A stretch of DNA of 64,000 nt from Propionicimonas sp. (GCA_013791955.1 VMSW01000007.1:1178001-1242000); one strand, 5' to 3'; positions 15,860 to 23,793 are shown, counted from the first letter of the stretch. Notes: generated by a model not told the origin, from the letters alone. Program-made: numbers and translations.

Positions 15860-16258
15860 TCAGCGACCTTCGGCGAACCGCACAACGCGCCCGCCCAGGC
15901 TGCCGACTGCCACCACGCTCTCCCCAACGAAGTGGAAGTTGGAATGGCCGAACTCCAACCTGGCCTCGTCATACCCGCTGGTCTCATCGCTGTGGACGTC
16001 GCCCCCGGTGTTGACCGTAACCTCGGGCGGCAGTGACCGGATGAACTCACGAAGGTGGGTATACATCGCAAACGTCCAAGGCCCCTCACCCCAGCGAGTG
16101 CCGAACGCGCCGACCACCGGGGCCATCCGAGCCACCAGCGCCGGGGTCAGAGTCCCACCACCTTCCGATGCCTCACGAAGGTCAGCGATCTCCTCTCGGC
16201 TCAGGGTGTCCCAGAACTTGAGCATGAGGCTGCGGGAAATCAGTTCGGTTCCTGTCAT
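15860..16258 (-). CDS. Hypothetical island protein
   Basis: 132 residues from the ATG at 16258, with CAGGAT ending 6 bases upstream as a weak leaderless -10. The sequence has a helical N-terminal half (LMLKFWDTLSREEIADLREA) and a C-terminal part with FGHSNFHFVGESVVAVGSLGG. There is no signal peptide or membrane segment. I do not recognise the family. It is transcribed against its neighbours on both sides. Confidence 0.6.
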   Translation of the reverse strand: MTGTELISRSLMLKFWDTLSREEIADLREASEGGGTLTPALVARMAPVVGAFGTRWGEGPWTFAMYTHLREFIRSLPPEVTVNTGGDVHSDETSGYDEARLEFGHSNFHFVGESVVAVGSLGGRVVRFAEGR

Positions 16259-16410
16259 GACTGCATCCTGCCCGCCGTATGGTGCCGAGCGCAGCCGGTG
16301 CGGCGGAAATTGATTGCGGTCTTGCCTAAACGCTGGGACGCGCACGCCTAGCGTGTACGAACCTCGCGGAAACCCCTCCGCATCTCGAAGGCCGAGGCAG
16401 AATCCGGATC

Positions 16411-16908
16411 ATGGATAAGGCAACCGCACAAAAGACACTGGCTCCGCTCGTGAGGGAGATTGGGTATCGGATGCGGACGACAGCTCCGCAGTCCGGGATG
16501 AGCATGCCGCCCTGGGCCGGAGAGATGTGCACACGTGTGGCGGTCGCCTTGGGTGATGAGTCGATTGTTCTAGTGACCGGGACGCTTGACGCAGAACTAT
16601 CGGGCTTTTTGGCTGTCTTCACGCCCACCCGGCTCATCAAGGCCACGACGTTCTCCGCGAGTGGCTTGGTCGAGATAGCGGTCAAGGCAATAGGTCGACG
16701 AGACCTGAAGAGCGTCAGCGTTCAGGGCGGAACGGATATCTTCTCCTCGAAGATGGGCCTCGAATGGCCCGGGCCGATCACGGTCAGCGCCACCTACCCT
16801 GATGACGAGTTGAGCCTCTCGTCCGATGGGTTCGGGGAAGGAAGCGTTGCCGAGCGAGAGTTCCTGGCGTTCATTCCTTCACTCCTAGAGGACCTCGCCC
16901 GGGACTAA
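16411..16908 (+). CDS. Hypothetical island protein
   Basis: 165 residues, soluble. The ATG has CAGAAT ending 7 bases upstream, consistent with a leaderless start. The protein mixes β-strands in the middle (VAVALGDESIVLVTGTL, GFLAVFTPTRLIKATTF) with a C-terminal acidic helix (EREFLAFIPSLLEDL). It has no catalytic motif that I recognise. It is a single gene between a convergent unknown gene and a probable gene fragment. Confidence 0.6.
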   Translation: MDKATAQKTLAPLVREIGYRMRTTAPQSGMSMPPWAGEMCTRVAVALGDESIVLVTGTLDAELSGFLAVFTPTRLIKATTFSASGLVEIAVKAIGRRDLKSVSVQGGTDIFSSKMGLEWPGPITVSATYPDDELSLSSDGFGEGSVAEREFLAFIPSLLEDLARD

Positions 16909-16934
16909 CGTCGAGAACGAGTCTTTGCCCGCTG

Positions 16935-17114
16935 GTGACGCTGGCACGGCGGCTGTCGGGGCAGGCGCGTTCGTTCACGGTGGGTGAGTTGGGACGTGTC
17001 CCTGGTCGAGCTTATGGGGCGGGCCAGCTCCTGGCCGGCCTATCGCTGACCGCCAGCAAGAACAGCGACCCGCGCGCCGAACTGGCCGGGGGTCGTTGTT
17101 TGGCGGGCGAATAG
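16935..17114 (+). pseudogene. Possible gene fragment ending in a hairpin
   Basis: An open stretch of 59 residues (GTG at 16935) has a protein-like composition: LARRLSGQARSFTVGELG, then GAGQLLAGLSL, ending GGRCLAGE. The hairpin at 17101-17129 overlaps its stop codon, as expected for a real gene end. No ribosome site is visible at the GTG, and the frame is open back to about 16908, so it reads as the 3' end of a lost gene. Family unknown. Confidence 0.3.
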
Positions 17115-17129
17115 GCAAAGCGCCCGCCA
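17101..17129. terminator. Hairpin between the gene fragment and the TA toxin gene
   Basis: A perfect 9-bp stem (17101-17109 with 17121-17129) has an 11-nt loop. It sits between convergent units. Confidence 0.5.
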
Positions 17130-17150
17130 GGCAGGAGGCGCGGCGGCGGG

Positions 17151-17639
17151 TTAGGTGTGCTTCTTCGGGCTGGGCCAGACTTCGTGTCGCGGATCCCACC
17201 ACAGGATGAAAAAATCTCCGCCTTCGCGCACTCCGTAGAGGCGCTCCCGGCCAGCCAGCCGGAATCTACCGATGTGATCGAGCGACTCGTACTCGCTGAC
17301 CAACCGATTCACGGCCTGCCGGTTCGGGCAGTCGGTCAAGTCGCCATAACTCTCATAGAGGCTGGACGCTTCGACCTCGCCCCAGCTCAGGCATTCCCAT
17401 TCCGATACCTTTTCGAGCACTTCGCGCAGCTTGCCGGACTCCTCCGTGTGGAGTGGCCAGGGTCCGTCGTGATCGCAGAGAGAGAAGCAGAAACGCACCG
17501 GTAGTCGATTGGCGCTGCCTGGGTCCGCAACGCGTGCGGGCATTCGCCTTCTGGTGGGTATCTTCCCAGCGCTCTTTGGCGACTTGTCGGACCTGAACGG
17601 GTTCCGGGAAAGCCTTGGAACCTGCTTCTTCACCGCCAT
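17151..17639 (-). CDS. Probable toxin partner of the Panacea antitoxin
   Basis: 162 residues. A basic N-terminus of about 45 residues (MAVKKQVPRLSRNPFRSDKS...) precedes a compact domain with RFCFSLCDHDGPWPL, ECLSWGEVE and a C-terminal GRFRLAGRERLYGVR...FFILWWDPRHEVWPS-PKKHT. The last part (hydrophobic strands, WWDP, terminal Lys/His) resembles small RelE-like mRNA interferase folds, but that is a pattern judgement. It begins 3 bases after the DUF4065 gene, the usual partner position in PanAT systems. Antitoxin-first order is typical. Confidence in the gene is high; the toxin role is inferred. Confidence 0.65.
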   Translation of the reverse strand: MAVKKQVPRLSRNPFRSDKSPKSAGKIPTRRRMPARVADPGSANRLPVRFCFSLCDHDGPWPLHTEESGKLREVLEKVSEWECLSWGEVEASSLYESYGDLTDCPNRQAVNRLVSEYESLDHIGRFRLAGRERLYGVREGGDFFILWWDPRHEVWPSPKKHT

Positions 17640-17642
17640 GTC

Positions 17643-18074
17643 CTACAAAGAGCTGTAGTACTCGGCCATCGACGACAGGGGGATCAGGTCGTACGACCGC
17701 TGGCCGGCCGCGTACCCCTTCCGCGCCTGCTGCCAGGGTTCCTCACTATGGGTGAGATCGCTGAGCTGCTGCGCGGAGAGCTTTCCGTAGTACTTGAGGA
17801 CGGCCTTTACTGTGCTCTTCTCCGGCACGGCTAGCGCCGAGGCATCTCCAGGGATGTCAGTTTGTCCCAATCGAAACAGCCCTCGGTGTTGGCGGTACAG
17901 GTCCGGCACAACCGGGCCGTTGGCCCATGCCTGAACGTCCTCGGGAAACAGCTCGACGTCTTCCCACACTAGGTGCCAAGCCTGGGAGTAGTAGACAAGC
18001 TTCTGAAGCTTCATCGCCGTCATCGGCCCGTGTTCCTGCAAGATGAACGATGCAACGTCGATCACTGCGGCCAT
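17643..18074 (-). CDS. Panacea-domain (DUF4065) antitoxin, PanA/SocA-like
   Basis: 143 residues. The Panacea core is clear: DVASFILQEHGPMTAMKLQKLVYYSQAW (shown here in part), then AWANGPVVPDLYRQHRG, and a C-terminal SEEPWQQARKGY. DUF4065 proteins neutralise many unrelated toxins and include the proteolytic adaptor SocA of Caulobacter. AAGGGGG lies 6 bases before the ATG at 18074. The next gene downstream begins 3 bases after its stop, forming a two-gene module in an accessory island. An isolated adaptor role cannot be excluded. Confidence 0.88.
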   Translation of the reverse strand: MAAVIDVASFILQEHGPMTAMKLQKLVYYSQAWHLVWEDVELFPEDVQAWANGPVVPDLYRQHRGLFRLGQTDIPGDASALAVPEKSTVKAVLKYYGKLSAQQLSDLTHSEEPWQQARKGYAAGQRSYDLIPLSSMAEYYSSL

Positions 18075-18302
18075 GACGCACCCCCTTCCCTGCTGCTTGA
18101 TGAAACCAACGTACTAGAACCATAGGAGCCAGCTCCGACATTCCACAGCGAGTCCTCTTTGAGGAGCCCCGAACCGGAAGGCCAATGCCTCGAGAGGTTT
18201 GAACCCTCCGCACCTTAGGACGCCTCACCGGCGGTGCCGCATGCAACGCCCTGGGCCGCGAACACCGCCATCTACAACAGGTACCCGCATACCATGGCAC
18301 CC

Positions 18303-18512
18303 ATGAACAATGGCCCGATTCGAATCGACGTGGCGGTGCCGGAAGCCCTTGAGGGCGCAGCTGACGCGAACAGCCCACTTGACCACCCTCAAATCCGGTC
18401 CCTGGTTCAGGTCGCAGTCACCCGCGCCGGGCTGAACCCAGGCTCAGCCAGATACCGGGGGCGTAGTTACAGCAGCTCTGGGTACACCCTGCACATCGAC
18501 GCCGAGCACTAG
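18303..18512 (+). CDS. Small hypothetical protein
   Basis: 69 residues from the ATG at 18303. TACCAT ends 7 bases before it, a leaderless-type start; ATGs at 18294 and 18234 are alternatives. The sequence (IRIDVAVPEALEG, HPQIRSLVQVAVTRAGL, YTLHIDAEH) is acidic and soluble. Family not recognised. Composition and a plausible start support it, but nothing else does. Confidence 0.4.
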   Translation: MNNGPIRIDVAVPEALEGAADANSPLDHPQIRSLVQVAVTRAGLNPGSARYRGRSYSSSGYTLHIDAEH

Positions 18513-18745
18513 GCCGTCCGAAGGGGCAGCCACTACCCCAGGCCCCAGCTTTCATCAGCAGGTCGGTACATAAACCGGGAGAGTCGTACACACGGCGAAA
18601 CTTCGGTTGCGGTCCCCAGCGATGCGCGCTGTACAAAACAACCGCTGTGACTAGGTGCGTGACTCTCTCGCCACCGTTTCGCGGTGGCTTCCTTAGTGAA
18701 TCTCTCACGTTGTGACCTGGCTCTCGATTTCATCATTGTGGGCTG
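18513..18745. other. Non-coding or decayed stretch
   Basis: No supported gene, RNA or repeat is visible here. Together with the fragments up to 19345 it makes a stretch of about 1.2 kb without an intact gene, consistent with island decay. Confidence 0.4.
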
Positions 18746-19090
18746 TTAGCCGCGGCGTTCGATGCCTCGGCCTCGGCCGGTTGAGCGGCGCGGTGCGGGT
18801 TCGAGGTTGCCTGCATCCCAATGGCCACCGAGCCAGCCGGGCTCGGCTGGGGCTTGGGTGTTGCGGCGTGGCGGCGGTTCCAGGCGGCGGCGCAACCCTC
18901 GTGCCAGTCGGTGGACGCTGGCCCGTCCCGAGTCGTGCCAGCGCTGGGCGACGTAATTCAAAATGCTCATATCGGTTCCTGTCGGTAGTGCAGCGCGCGG
19001 GCGCTGGTGGGTCTTGGGGCTGGAAGGGGAGAACCCTGGCCGCCATCCATCCGGCATTGCCGGTGAGGTTGACGCCCGTGCGCGGGTCAT
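18746..19090 (-). pseudogene. Degraded island reading frame
   Basis: A 114-codon frame whose middle (SILNYVAQRWHDSGRASVHRLARGLRRRLEP) looks protein-like and whose C-terminus is Arg/Pro/Gly-rich. It begins 3 bases after the stop of the fragment at 19094-19345, as in a two-gene unit. No ribosome site or known domain is evident. It may be a remnant of a mobile-element gene or chance coding in GC-rich DNA. Confidence 0.25.
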
Positions 19091-19093
19091 TGC

Positions 19094-19345
19094 CTACCAG
19101 TCGATATCGAGCGGCGGCGGGGTGATTCCCATCGCCTTCAACTTCACATCGAGTTGCTCGATTTCGGTGCGGATTTGGCGGCGTTGGGCTTGGGCGAGCT
19201 GCTCAAGCTTGAACTTCGGGTTGACGGTCAGGTTGCGTGCGACCCAAGCGCGGCGTTGTTCGCTGCATTTGTCGCCTTGCGGTTGGCCCCAGCTCGAAGG
19301 GCAGTTGCGGGACGTTCCCCGGCCTCGGTAGCTCGCTGGGCTCAT
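19094..19345 (-). pseudogene. 3' fragment of an island gene cut off at the repeat
   Basis: The last 60 or so codons look real: a charged helical stretch (KFKLEQLAQAQRRQIRTE, IEQLDVKLKAMGI) ends PPPLDIDW. Its 5' side runs straight into the degenerate tRNA repeat at 19324-19384, where coding character is lost. It therefore appears to be truncated at the island edge. Family unknown; coiled-coil composition only. Confidence 0.35.
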
Positions 19346-19384
19346 ATCGCAGAGGTCACAGGTTCAAATCCTGTCCCGCTACGA
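19324..19384 (+). repeat. Degenerate tRNA-fMet 3' copy (candidate attR)
   Basis: 61 bases match 15038-15099 except for A-to-T and C-to-G after the anticodon, one missing C in the acceptor strand and CCA changed to CGA. The 5' half of the tRNA is absent and the anticodon stem is broken, so it cannot be a working tRNA. Confidence 0.7.
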
Positions 19385-19389
19385 ATGGG

Positions 19390-19431
19390 AAACCGCCCCT
19401 GACAAGGCCACAAGCCAGTCAGGGGCGGTTT
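19390..19431 (+). terminator. Terminator after the second tRNA-derived copy
   Basis: A perfect 14-bp stem (19390-19403 with 19418-19431) is followed by TTCGTTT. It begins 5 bases after the repeat, just as the first terminator follows the intact tRNA, but its sequence is different. Confidence 0.8.
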
Positions 19432-19720
19432 TCGTTTCCGGAGAAAGTGACTTGCTGAACACGACACGTGCGGATCTGCGCGCAACGAGCCCTGCGTCGA
19501 GGTATTGATGCCCTATACGGTGACGGACGTTTCCTTGCCGTGTATTGGTTGGGGGCACAGTGGCGGCTGCGTTCGTCGGACGTTTCGTGGCGCGGCTCAC
19601 CTGAGCCTCACATTCCCGAGTCACCGACCTGGGAATGGGAACACGATTGAGACCAGCACGCCGGATGCCCACCTGCCGCCGAAGCACCAGACCTTCGCCC
19701 GGTGTCACTTTCGCGAGCAC
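19432..19720. other. Intergenic stretch without supported genes
   Basis: Short open frames exist on both strands, but none has a start site, domain or consistent codon use. No repeat or RNA was recognised. Confidence 0.4.
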
Positions 19721-20560
19721 TCATTGGGATTCGAGTCGCAACTCCCGCTGGAAGGCTTCCTGGGCGTTAGCACTCGGGTCGGTTCCGTCGTCCTCTGACA
19801 GCACTCGCAGCTCTTCTTCCAGCCACCCCACAGGTATGGATTCGAGGCCCAGCCACTCGAACAGCAACTTCCCCGACGGCGAGAGCCAATGTTGGCGAAT
19901 CCTAAGTTCTCGTGGCTGCTCACCAATAGCTATCCCTCGAACTGGTGTTGCATCGAGAAGACACCGTGACCACTTCGTCAGATCAAATAGCTGCCGATGG
20001 CTCGACACAGTCGCAGCGCGTTGGCTTCGTGCCATTCCAACCTCGATCGGCGGCATCTTGAGGTCACCCATTCGACCGATGATGGCCAGGTGTAGGTACT
20101 GAATCCAAGTAAGGCTTTCAGCTTCATTGATCGCCCAGTGCGCGCTCGGCGCATCGATGGATGAGTCCACGGCAAACCGTGCAAGCAGGCGGCCAAAGTG
20201 CGGGATCTTCAATAGCGATGGCTCGTTGGTAGAAGCCTGGAACACCGCCTCCGCCACCTCCCCAGCCGACCAGCGCCCGTCTCGTTGGTCGAAGAAGTTG
20301 TCGGACCTGAGCCGATGACCCTCCGCTAACAACTCCTGGTATGCCTCCGCCGCTGACTGCGCAAGGAGCTCGATCCGATCGCGCTGCCGCTGGCTTGTGA
20401 GCCGTGCGAAAACGTCCGCCAGCACCTGTTCCACCACCGGGGCGATCAGCGCGCCAGCCGGGCCCACAGCGGCGCTGGCAGCTATCCCTGCCGCCCCGCC
20501 GACGACCCCAGGCGCTACCCGTAGCGCCGCGCCGGCAGTGTCCTTCGCTCGAGACGCCAT
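19721..20560 (-). CDS. Hypothetical protein with Gly/Ala-rich hydrophobic N-terminus
   Basis: 279 residues from the ATG at 20560 (CATGAT 6 bases upstream). A glycine/alanine-rich hydrophobic segment (about 12-45, GVVGGAAGIAASAAVGPAG) precedes a helical, acidic body with FFDQRDGRWSAGEVAEAVFQ, then a C-terminal acidic tail. This plan of one hydrophobic helix plus a soluble domain loosely recalls DUF4393-like and membrane-effector proteins of accessory regions. I do not assign a family. The gene lies 64 bases after 20625-21173 on the same strand, and the two may form a unit. Confidence 0.65.
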   Translation of the reverse strand: MASRAKDTAGAALRVAPGVVGGAAGIAASAAVGPAGALIAPVVEQVLADVFARLTSQRQRDRIELLAQSAAEAYQELLAEGHRLRSDNFFDQRDGRWSAGEVAEAVFQASTNEPSLLKIPHFGRLLARFAVDSSIDAPSAHWAINEAESLTWIQYLHLAIIGRMGDLKMPPIEVGMARSQRAATVSSHRQLFDLTKWSRCLLDATPVRGIAIGEQPRELRIRQHWLSPSGKLLFEWLGLESIPVGWLEEELRVLSEDDGTDPSANAQEAFQRELRLESQ

Positions 20561-20624
20561 GCGGTCATCATGCCCGGCGGCGACTGGCCCGGCTAGGTCC
20601 TTCCCGTCGACTGGCCCAGGCCCA

Positions 20625-21173
20625 TCATTCTTTGGGGACGTCCGGCTGCTTGGCCTGCGGTTCCGCCTGCGCCCGACTGGCGCGCACCTTCGCCGTAAAC
20701 AACTCCACCGCGCGGCCCAGGCCACCAGGCCGCCTATCCACCTCCGCCCTGGCAAGGGCCACAAACTCCACGCGGGCACGTTCGTAGTCGCTACCATCCG
20801 TCGCATCGCCGACGACTTCCAGCGCTTCGTTGAGAAGCCGGTTGGCGCCGGCCACAACCGGCGGGGTGCAGACCAGCTCAGCCTGCACAATCGCCGCACG
20901 CAGCGGAGCAATCACAGGGTCGACCTCCCACGGGTCGGGCTCAGGCCCCTCGTAGAACTGGACTGCCTCACTTCCGAGCCAGGTGCTGAGCCGTTCGCTC
21001 TCAGCGAGCACCGCTGCGCAGGCTGCGCGCCGCACCTCGGATTGTCGCTGCAGCCAGTCAGTGTCACGTTGCTTCCGGTTCTCCCCCCGAGTAAACCCGA
21101 GGGTCACCACAAGAACCACTAACGGCGAGATGATCGCCAACAGGTCCTTAAGTTGTTCGAAGTCGCCAGGCAT
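20625..21173 (-). CDS. Hypothetical single-pass membrane protein
   Basis: 182 residues from the ATG at 21173, with GAAAGGA 7 bases upstream. One N-terminal helix (about 10-28, AIISPLVVLVVTLGF) is followed by a charged helical domain starting NRKQRDTDWLQRQSEVRRAACAAV (shown here in two parts of one helix). The C-terminus is Lys/Pro/Gln-rich. The plan is an N-terminal anchor with a cytoplasmic coiled region. Such orphan proteins are common in actinobacterial accessory DNA. Function unknown. Confidence 0.65.
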   Translation of the reverse strand: MPGDFEQLKDLLAIISPLVVLVVTLGFTRGENRKQRDTDWLQRQSEVRRAACAAVLAESERLSTWLGSEAVQFYEGPEPDPWEVDPVIAPLRAAIVQAELVCTPPVVAGANRLLNEALEVVGDATDGSDYERARVEFVALARAEVDRRPGGLGRAVELFTAKVRASRAQAEPQAKQPDVPKE

Positions 21174-21275
21174 GTTTCGGTCCTTTCCACCGGGGCACGA
21201 TTCGGGTGTCCACGCGCACACGGGAGCTGTTACGCCCCACCAACACCGTCACTCGCCACCAATAACATCGCCTGC

Positions 21276-22049
21276 ATGAGAGCAACGGCGGAACCAACAC
21301 CCGAGGATGCAATCGCAGTGATCGCCGAAATGGTCACCGAGTTTCACGAGCTAGCCAAACGCGGGCGGGTCACTACCCGCCCTTACGTGCATCCCGGGCT
21401 CTTCGGCTGTGTCCACGGGCTCCACGCACACGCCCACGCCCTGGCCCAAGCCGCCGGCCCACTGTGGGACAACCCGACCACCCAGATTGCCTGCCTCCCG
21501 CTGGCGCGAGCTGCTTTCGAGTGTGGAGTCCTGGCCCAGTGGCTCCTCCGGGAGCCCCTCGCACTGGGAGCGTTAGTCTCAGAAGACCAACGCCAGACCC
21601 GCAACCTCGCGCGGGACTGGGCCAATGTCCCCCAGCTCGCGCCTTATGCCCCCACCATCGCTCGTCGGCTTGGTGATCATCACAGCGACCTCGCCCCGAT
21701 CGCCCGCAGCATGGAGAAACTCTGCAATCAGTTCGTTGGCGGCGGCACCCTGTACGCCTTCTACCGGCTGATGAGCGGCTACACCCACGCTGGGCTCGCT
21801 GCGGCGAGCCAATGGCTGGAACCCACCGAAAGCGAGGATGCGATTGCACCCTTCCGGCTCCGCACTGCCCGGGAGCCAACAAGAGCCGACGCCATCTTCT
21901 TCGGGTGGGGCCTGCTGTTCACGGCCAGCGCGTTCGCCGACCTCACCAAGAACGATGGGACTCAAGACAACAACCAGCTCAATCGATGGGCCCGACGAAT
22001 CGGGGTCGACCGCAGGCTCACCCTGCTGCCAAAGTCTGATCGCGCCTAA
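21276..22049 (+). CDS. Hypothetical helical protein with SGYTHAG motif
   Basis: 257 residues from the ATG at 21276; TAACAT ends 7 bases before it, so the message is probably leaderless. It is mostly helical, with FHELAKRGRVTTRPYVHPGLFG, a cluster of histidines (HGLHAHAHAL), ARAAFECGVLAQWLL and FYRLMSGYTHAGLAA. The last motif recalls DUF5677-like helical proteins, which carry a conserved Tyr/Ser...His. I do not assign an activity. It diverges from the membrane protein at 20625-21173. Confidence 0.7.
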   Translation: MRATAEPTPEDAIAVIAEMVTEFHELAKRGRVTTRPYVHPGLFGCVHGLHAHAHALAQAAGPLWDNPTTQIACLPLARAAFECGVLAQWLLREPLALGALVSEDQRQTRNLARDWANVPQLAPYAPTIARRLGDHHSDLAPIARSMEKLCNQFVGGGTLYAFYRLMSGYTHAGLAAASQWLEPTESEDAIAPFRLRTAREPTRADAIFFGWGLLFTASAFADLTKNDGTQDNNQLNRWARRIGVDRRLTLLPKSDRA

Positions 22050-22127
22050 GCCCCGTGCCCGCGCGTCTTCGTGTCACCGACAAACAGCGTGACAACCACG
22101 ACGCCTACACGTTCTAAGGTCAGAGTC

Positions 22128-22595
22128 ATGGATGAGTCCGAGTACTTTGCCGTCAGCGTTTGGCTCTCCGGCGCAGCGGTTGTTGTTTCGTTGGTGGCCA
22201 GCCTGTTCGCTGGCTTGGCGAAGCGCCATGCCCGCAGATCCGCCGATGAGGCTAAACGTGCTAACGACCGAAACGAAGCGATGGACCGGGTTGAACTGAA
22301 CCGCAGCATCCGTGAAAGACTCAGCATCTCGAGCGATACCCAGATGAGGTACCAGTTCGTCAATGCTGGAGACCGCGCGATCACGGGCCTTACGGTCATC
22401 GACCCAAAAAAGAGGCTAACCGATCTGCCCGACCGGTTCAGCGACGTCGCCATTCGCGGCGGGACCTCGGAGCACTTCAGAATAGCTGGCGGAAGCGAGA
22501 GCGAATTGCCAGAGTTCGTCCTGGTGAAGTGGGATGGGCTCGATGAGGCGGTGCCTATCGACTTCCCCTACGACCCGATGAAGAGCATCTACTAG
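22128..22595 (+). CDS. Hypothetical single-pass membrane protein
   Basis: 155 residues from the ATG at 22128; TAAGGT ends 7 bases upstream. One helix (about 7-30, AVSVWLSGAAVVVSLVASLF) is followed by a basic juxtamembrane stretch, a short coiled helix and a β-rich domain (MRYQFVNAGDRAITGLTV...LPEFVLVKWDGLDE). The same layout is common among unannotated actinobacterial proteins with a small immunoglobulin-like domain inside the cell. Function unknown. Confidence 0.65.
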   Translation: MDESEYFAVSVWLSGAAVVVSLVASLFAGLAKRHARRSADEAKRANDRNEAMDRVELNRSIRERLSISSDTQMRYQFVNAGDRAITGLTVIDPKKRLTDLPDRFSDVAIRGGTSEHFRIAGGSESELPEFVLVKWDGLDEAVPIDFPYDPMKSIY

Positions 22596-22625
22596 CCTGG
22601 ACTATCGCCACCCATGCCCAAGTGC

Positions 22626-23069
22626 TCACGTCCCGCGAACACTGGCCAGTCTCAACACGTTTTTGATCTTCACGCGCTCCGAGCGGAGCCGCGCTGCGTC
22701 CTGCTCAGTAGCCAGCGCCAGAACCACGACATTCGCGGGCCCATCAAAGCCATCTACGACCGCCCGTACTCCCCGCTTGGGCAATGAAGAGAACGGCCAA
22801 CCGTACAGATAAGCGCCGCCGCCGGGGCGGTAGGCGGGTGCGGGCTCGTTTGGCTCACGAAAGGCTACCCAGACGAACCACAAGGGTTTTGCAGCGGCGA
22901 CGTCGGGGGCCCACGCCTCCTGCTTCTCGGGCCGAAACCTTGGCGCGGCGCTGGCCGCTGTGGGCTTGGGATGGGTGTGCCCGGTCCATTGACGCCCATC
23001 CCACCACCGCAGCAGCGCCGGGTCGGAATGGTCCTGGTACCAAGCGGGGGGTGGCTGGGGGCTATTCAT
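22626..23069 (-). CDS. DUF2510-domain protein
   Basis: 147 residues. The N-terminal DUF2510 motif is PPAWYQDHSDPALLRWWDGRQWTGH. The C-terminal domain of about 100 residues (KPLWFVWVAFREPNEPAP, LYGWPFSSLPKRGVRAVVDGF) has no transmembrane helix, unlike the DUF2510 protein at 8955. The start at 23069 has no clear ribosome site. The family is actinobacterial and the function unknown. Confidence 0.65.
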   Translation of the reverse strand: MNSPQPPPAWYQDHSDPALLRWWDGRQWTGHTHPKPTAASAAPRFRPEKQEAWAPDVAAAKPLWFVWVAFREPNEPAPAYRPGGGAYLYGWPFSSLPKRGVRAVVDGFDGPANVVVLALATEQDAARLRSERVKIKNVLRLASVRGT

Positions 23070-23418
23070 GGTTCAAACAGGCTGCTGGGGCGGGTCGCCA
23101 ATGTCAATACGGGCCGACCACAATCACGGGAGCGGGGTGCGCCCAGGCTGCGACACCTGACGGGGGAATCCACTCAGCCTCGGCATCCTCGACTCTTAGG
23201 CCTGACCACGGGAGTAGTCGTTTCTGCGCAACTAATCCCTATCGCTAGCAGGCCTCGCTTGCTTGCTGATGAAGACCGTCATGAGGCTTTCCTGCGCTGT
23301 TCTCGCCGAAACCCACACCTGGTGTGACGGTTCCGTCGAAACTATGCCATCGGAAGTTACGGTTCCGCTGAAACTCTGATGGATAGCCTGCGAGGGCGCC
23401 AGGTGTTCGCTGCGCGCG
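23070..23418. other. 349-base stretch without a gene
   Basis: No supported reading frame or RNA. It contains the 17-base direct repeat pair at 23327-23375 and marks the right edge of the accessory region. Confidence 0.5.
23327..23375 (+). repeat. Pair of 17-base direct repeats
   Basis: ACGGTTCCGTCGAAACT (23327-23343) and ACGGTTCCGCTGAAACT (23359-23375) differ at two positions, with a 32-base period. They may be recombination or protein-binding sites at the edge of the accessory region. Confidence 0.45.
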
Positions 23419-23793
23419 TCAGCCGAGCGGAATCACGTTGTGCGCTCGCCACGGCTCCTGGCCCGGGTCAGCAACAGCGGCCAACACTGCGGCCTTGGCA
23501 TCACCTGGACGCGAGGGCAGGATCGGCAGTTTCGCGGCATGCAGCATGCGGGCCATGCCGGCCCCCATCTCGGCCGAGACCACGGCTTCGAGCTCCTGAT
23601 CGGTGATGAACTTCATCACCCGCGCGTGGTGGGCGCCATGGGTGCCCTCGTCATGCAGGACGTCCCAAGAGACCTCGTGCACCTGCCAGGCAGCGATCTC
23701 ACCGTCGGCCACCTCGGCGACCGCAACCCAGTGGGCCCGCCCGAAGCGAGCGTCGGAGGTACCGTCCGGGTTGACCGGGATCATCAGTTTCAT
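23419..23793 (-). CDS. NifX/NafY-like (dinitrogenase cofactor) domain protein
   Basis: 124 residues. The start MKLMIPVNPDGTSDARFGRAHWVAVAEV matches the small cofactor-carrier fold of NifX, NafY and the C-terminus of NifB. No nif genes are nearby, so a nitrogenase role is unlikely; stand-alone versions are widespread and mostly uncharacterised. GAGGAGAAG lies just upstream of the ATG at 23793. Histidines cluster at HDEGTHGAHH (about 47-56), which could hold metal. It diverges from the M16 peptidase genes. Confidence 0.8.
   Translation of the reverse strand: MKLMIPVNPDGTSDARFGRAHWVAVAEVADGEIAAWQVHEVSWDVLHDEGTHGAHHARVMKFITDQELEAVVSAEMGAGMARMLHAAKLPILPSRPGDAKAAVLAAVADPGQEPWRAHNVIPLG

Noticed and set aside
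19324-19384. A second tRNA-Met gene
   Set aside because: Only the 3' part is present. The anticodon stem is mismatched, one acceptor base is missing and the end is CGA.
15100-23400. A CRISPR array or intact transposase or integrase in the accessory region
   Set aside because: No regularly spaced repeats, DDE or tyrosine/serine recombinase motifs were found in any reading frame examined.
23419-23793. A nitrogenase cofactor role for the NifX/NafY-like protein
   Set aside because: No nif genes occur in the window, and stand-alone proteins of this fold are common in organisms without nitrogen fixation.
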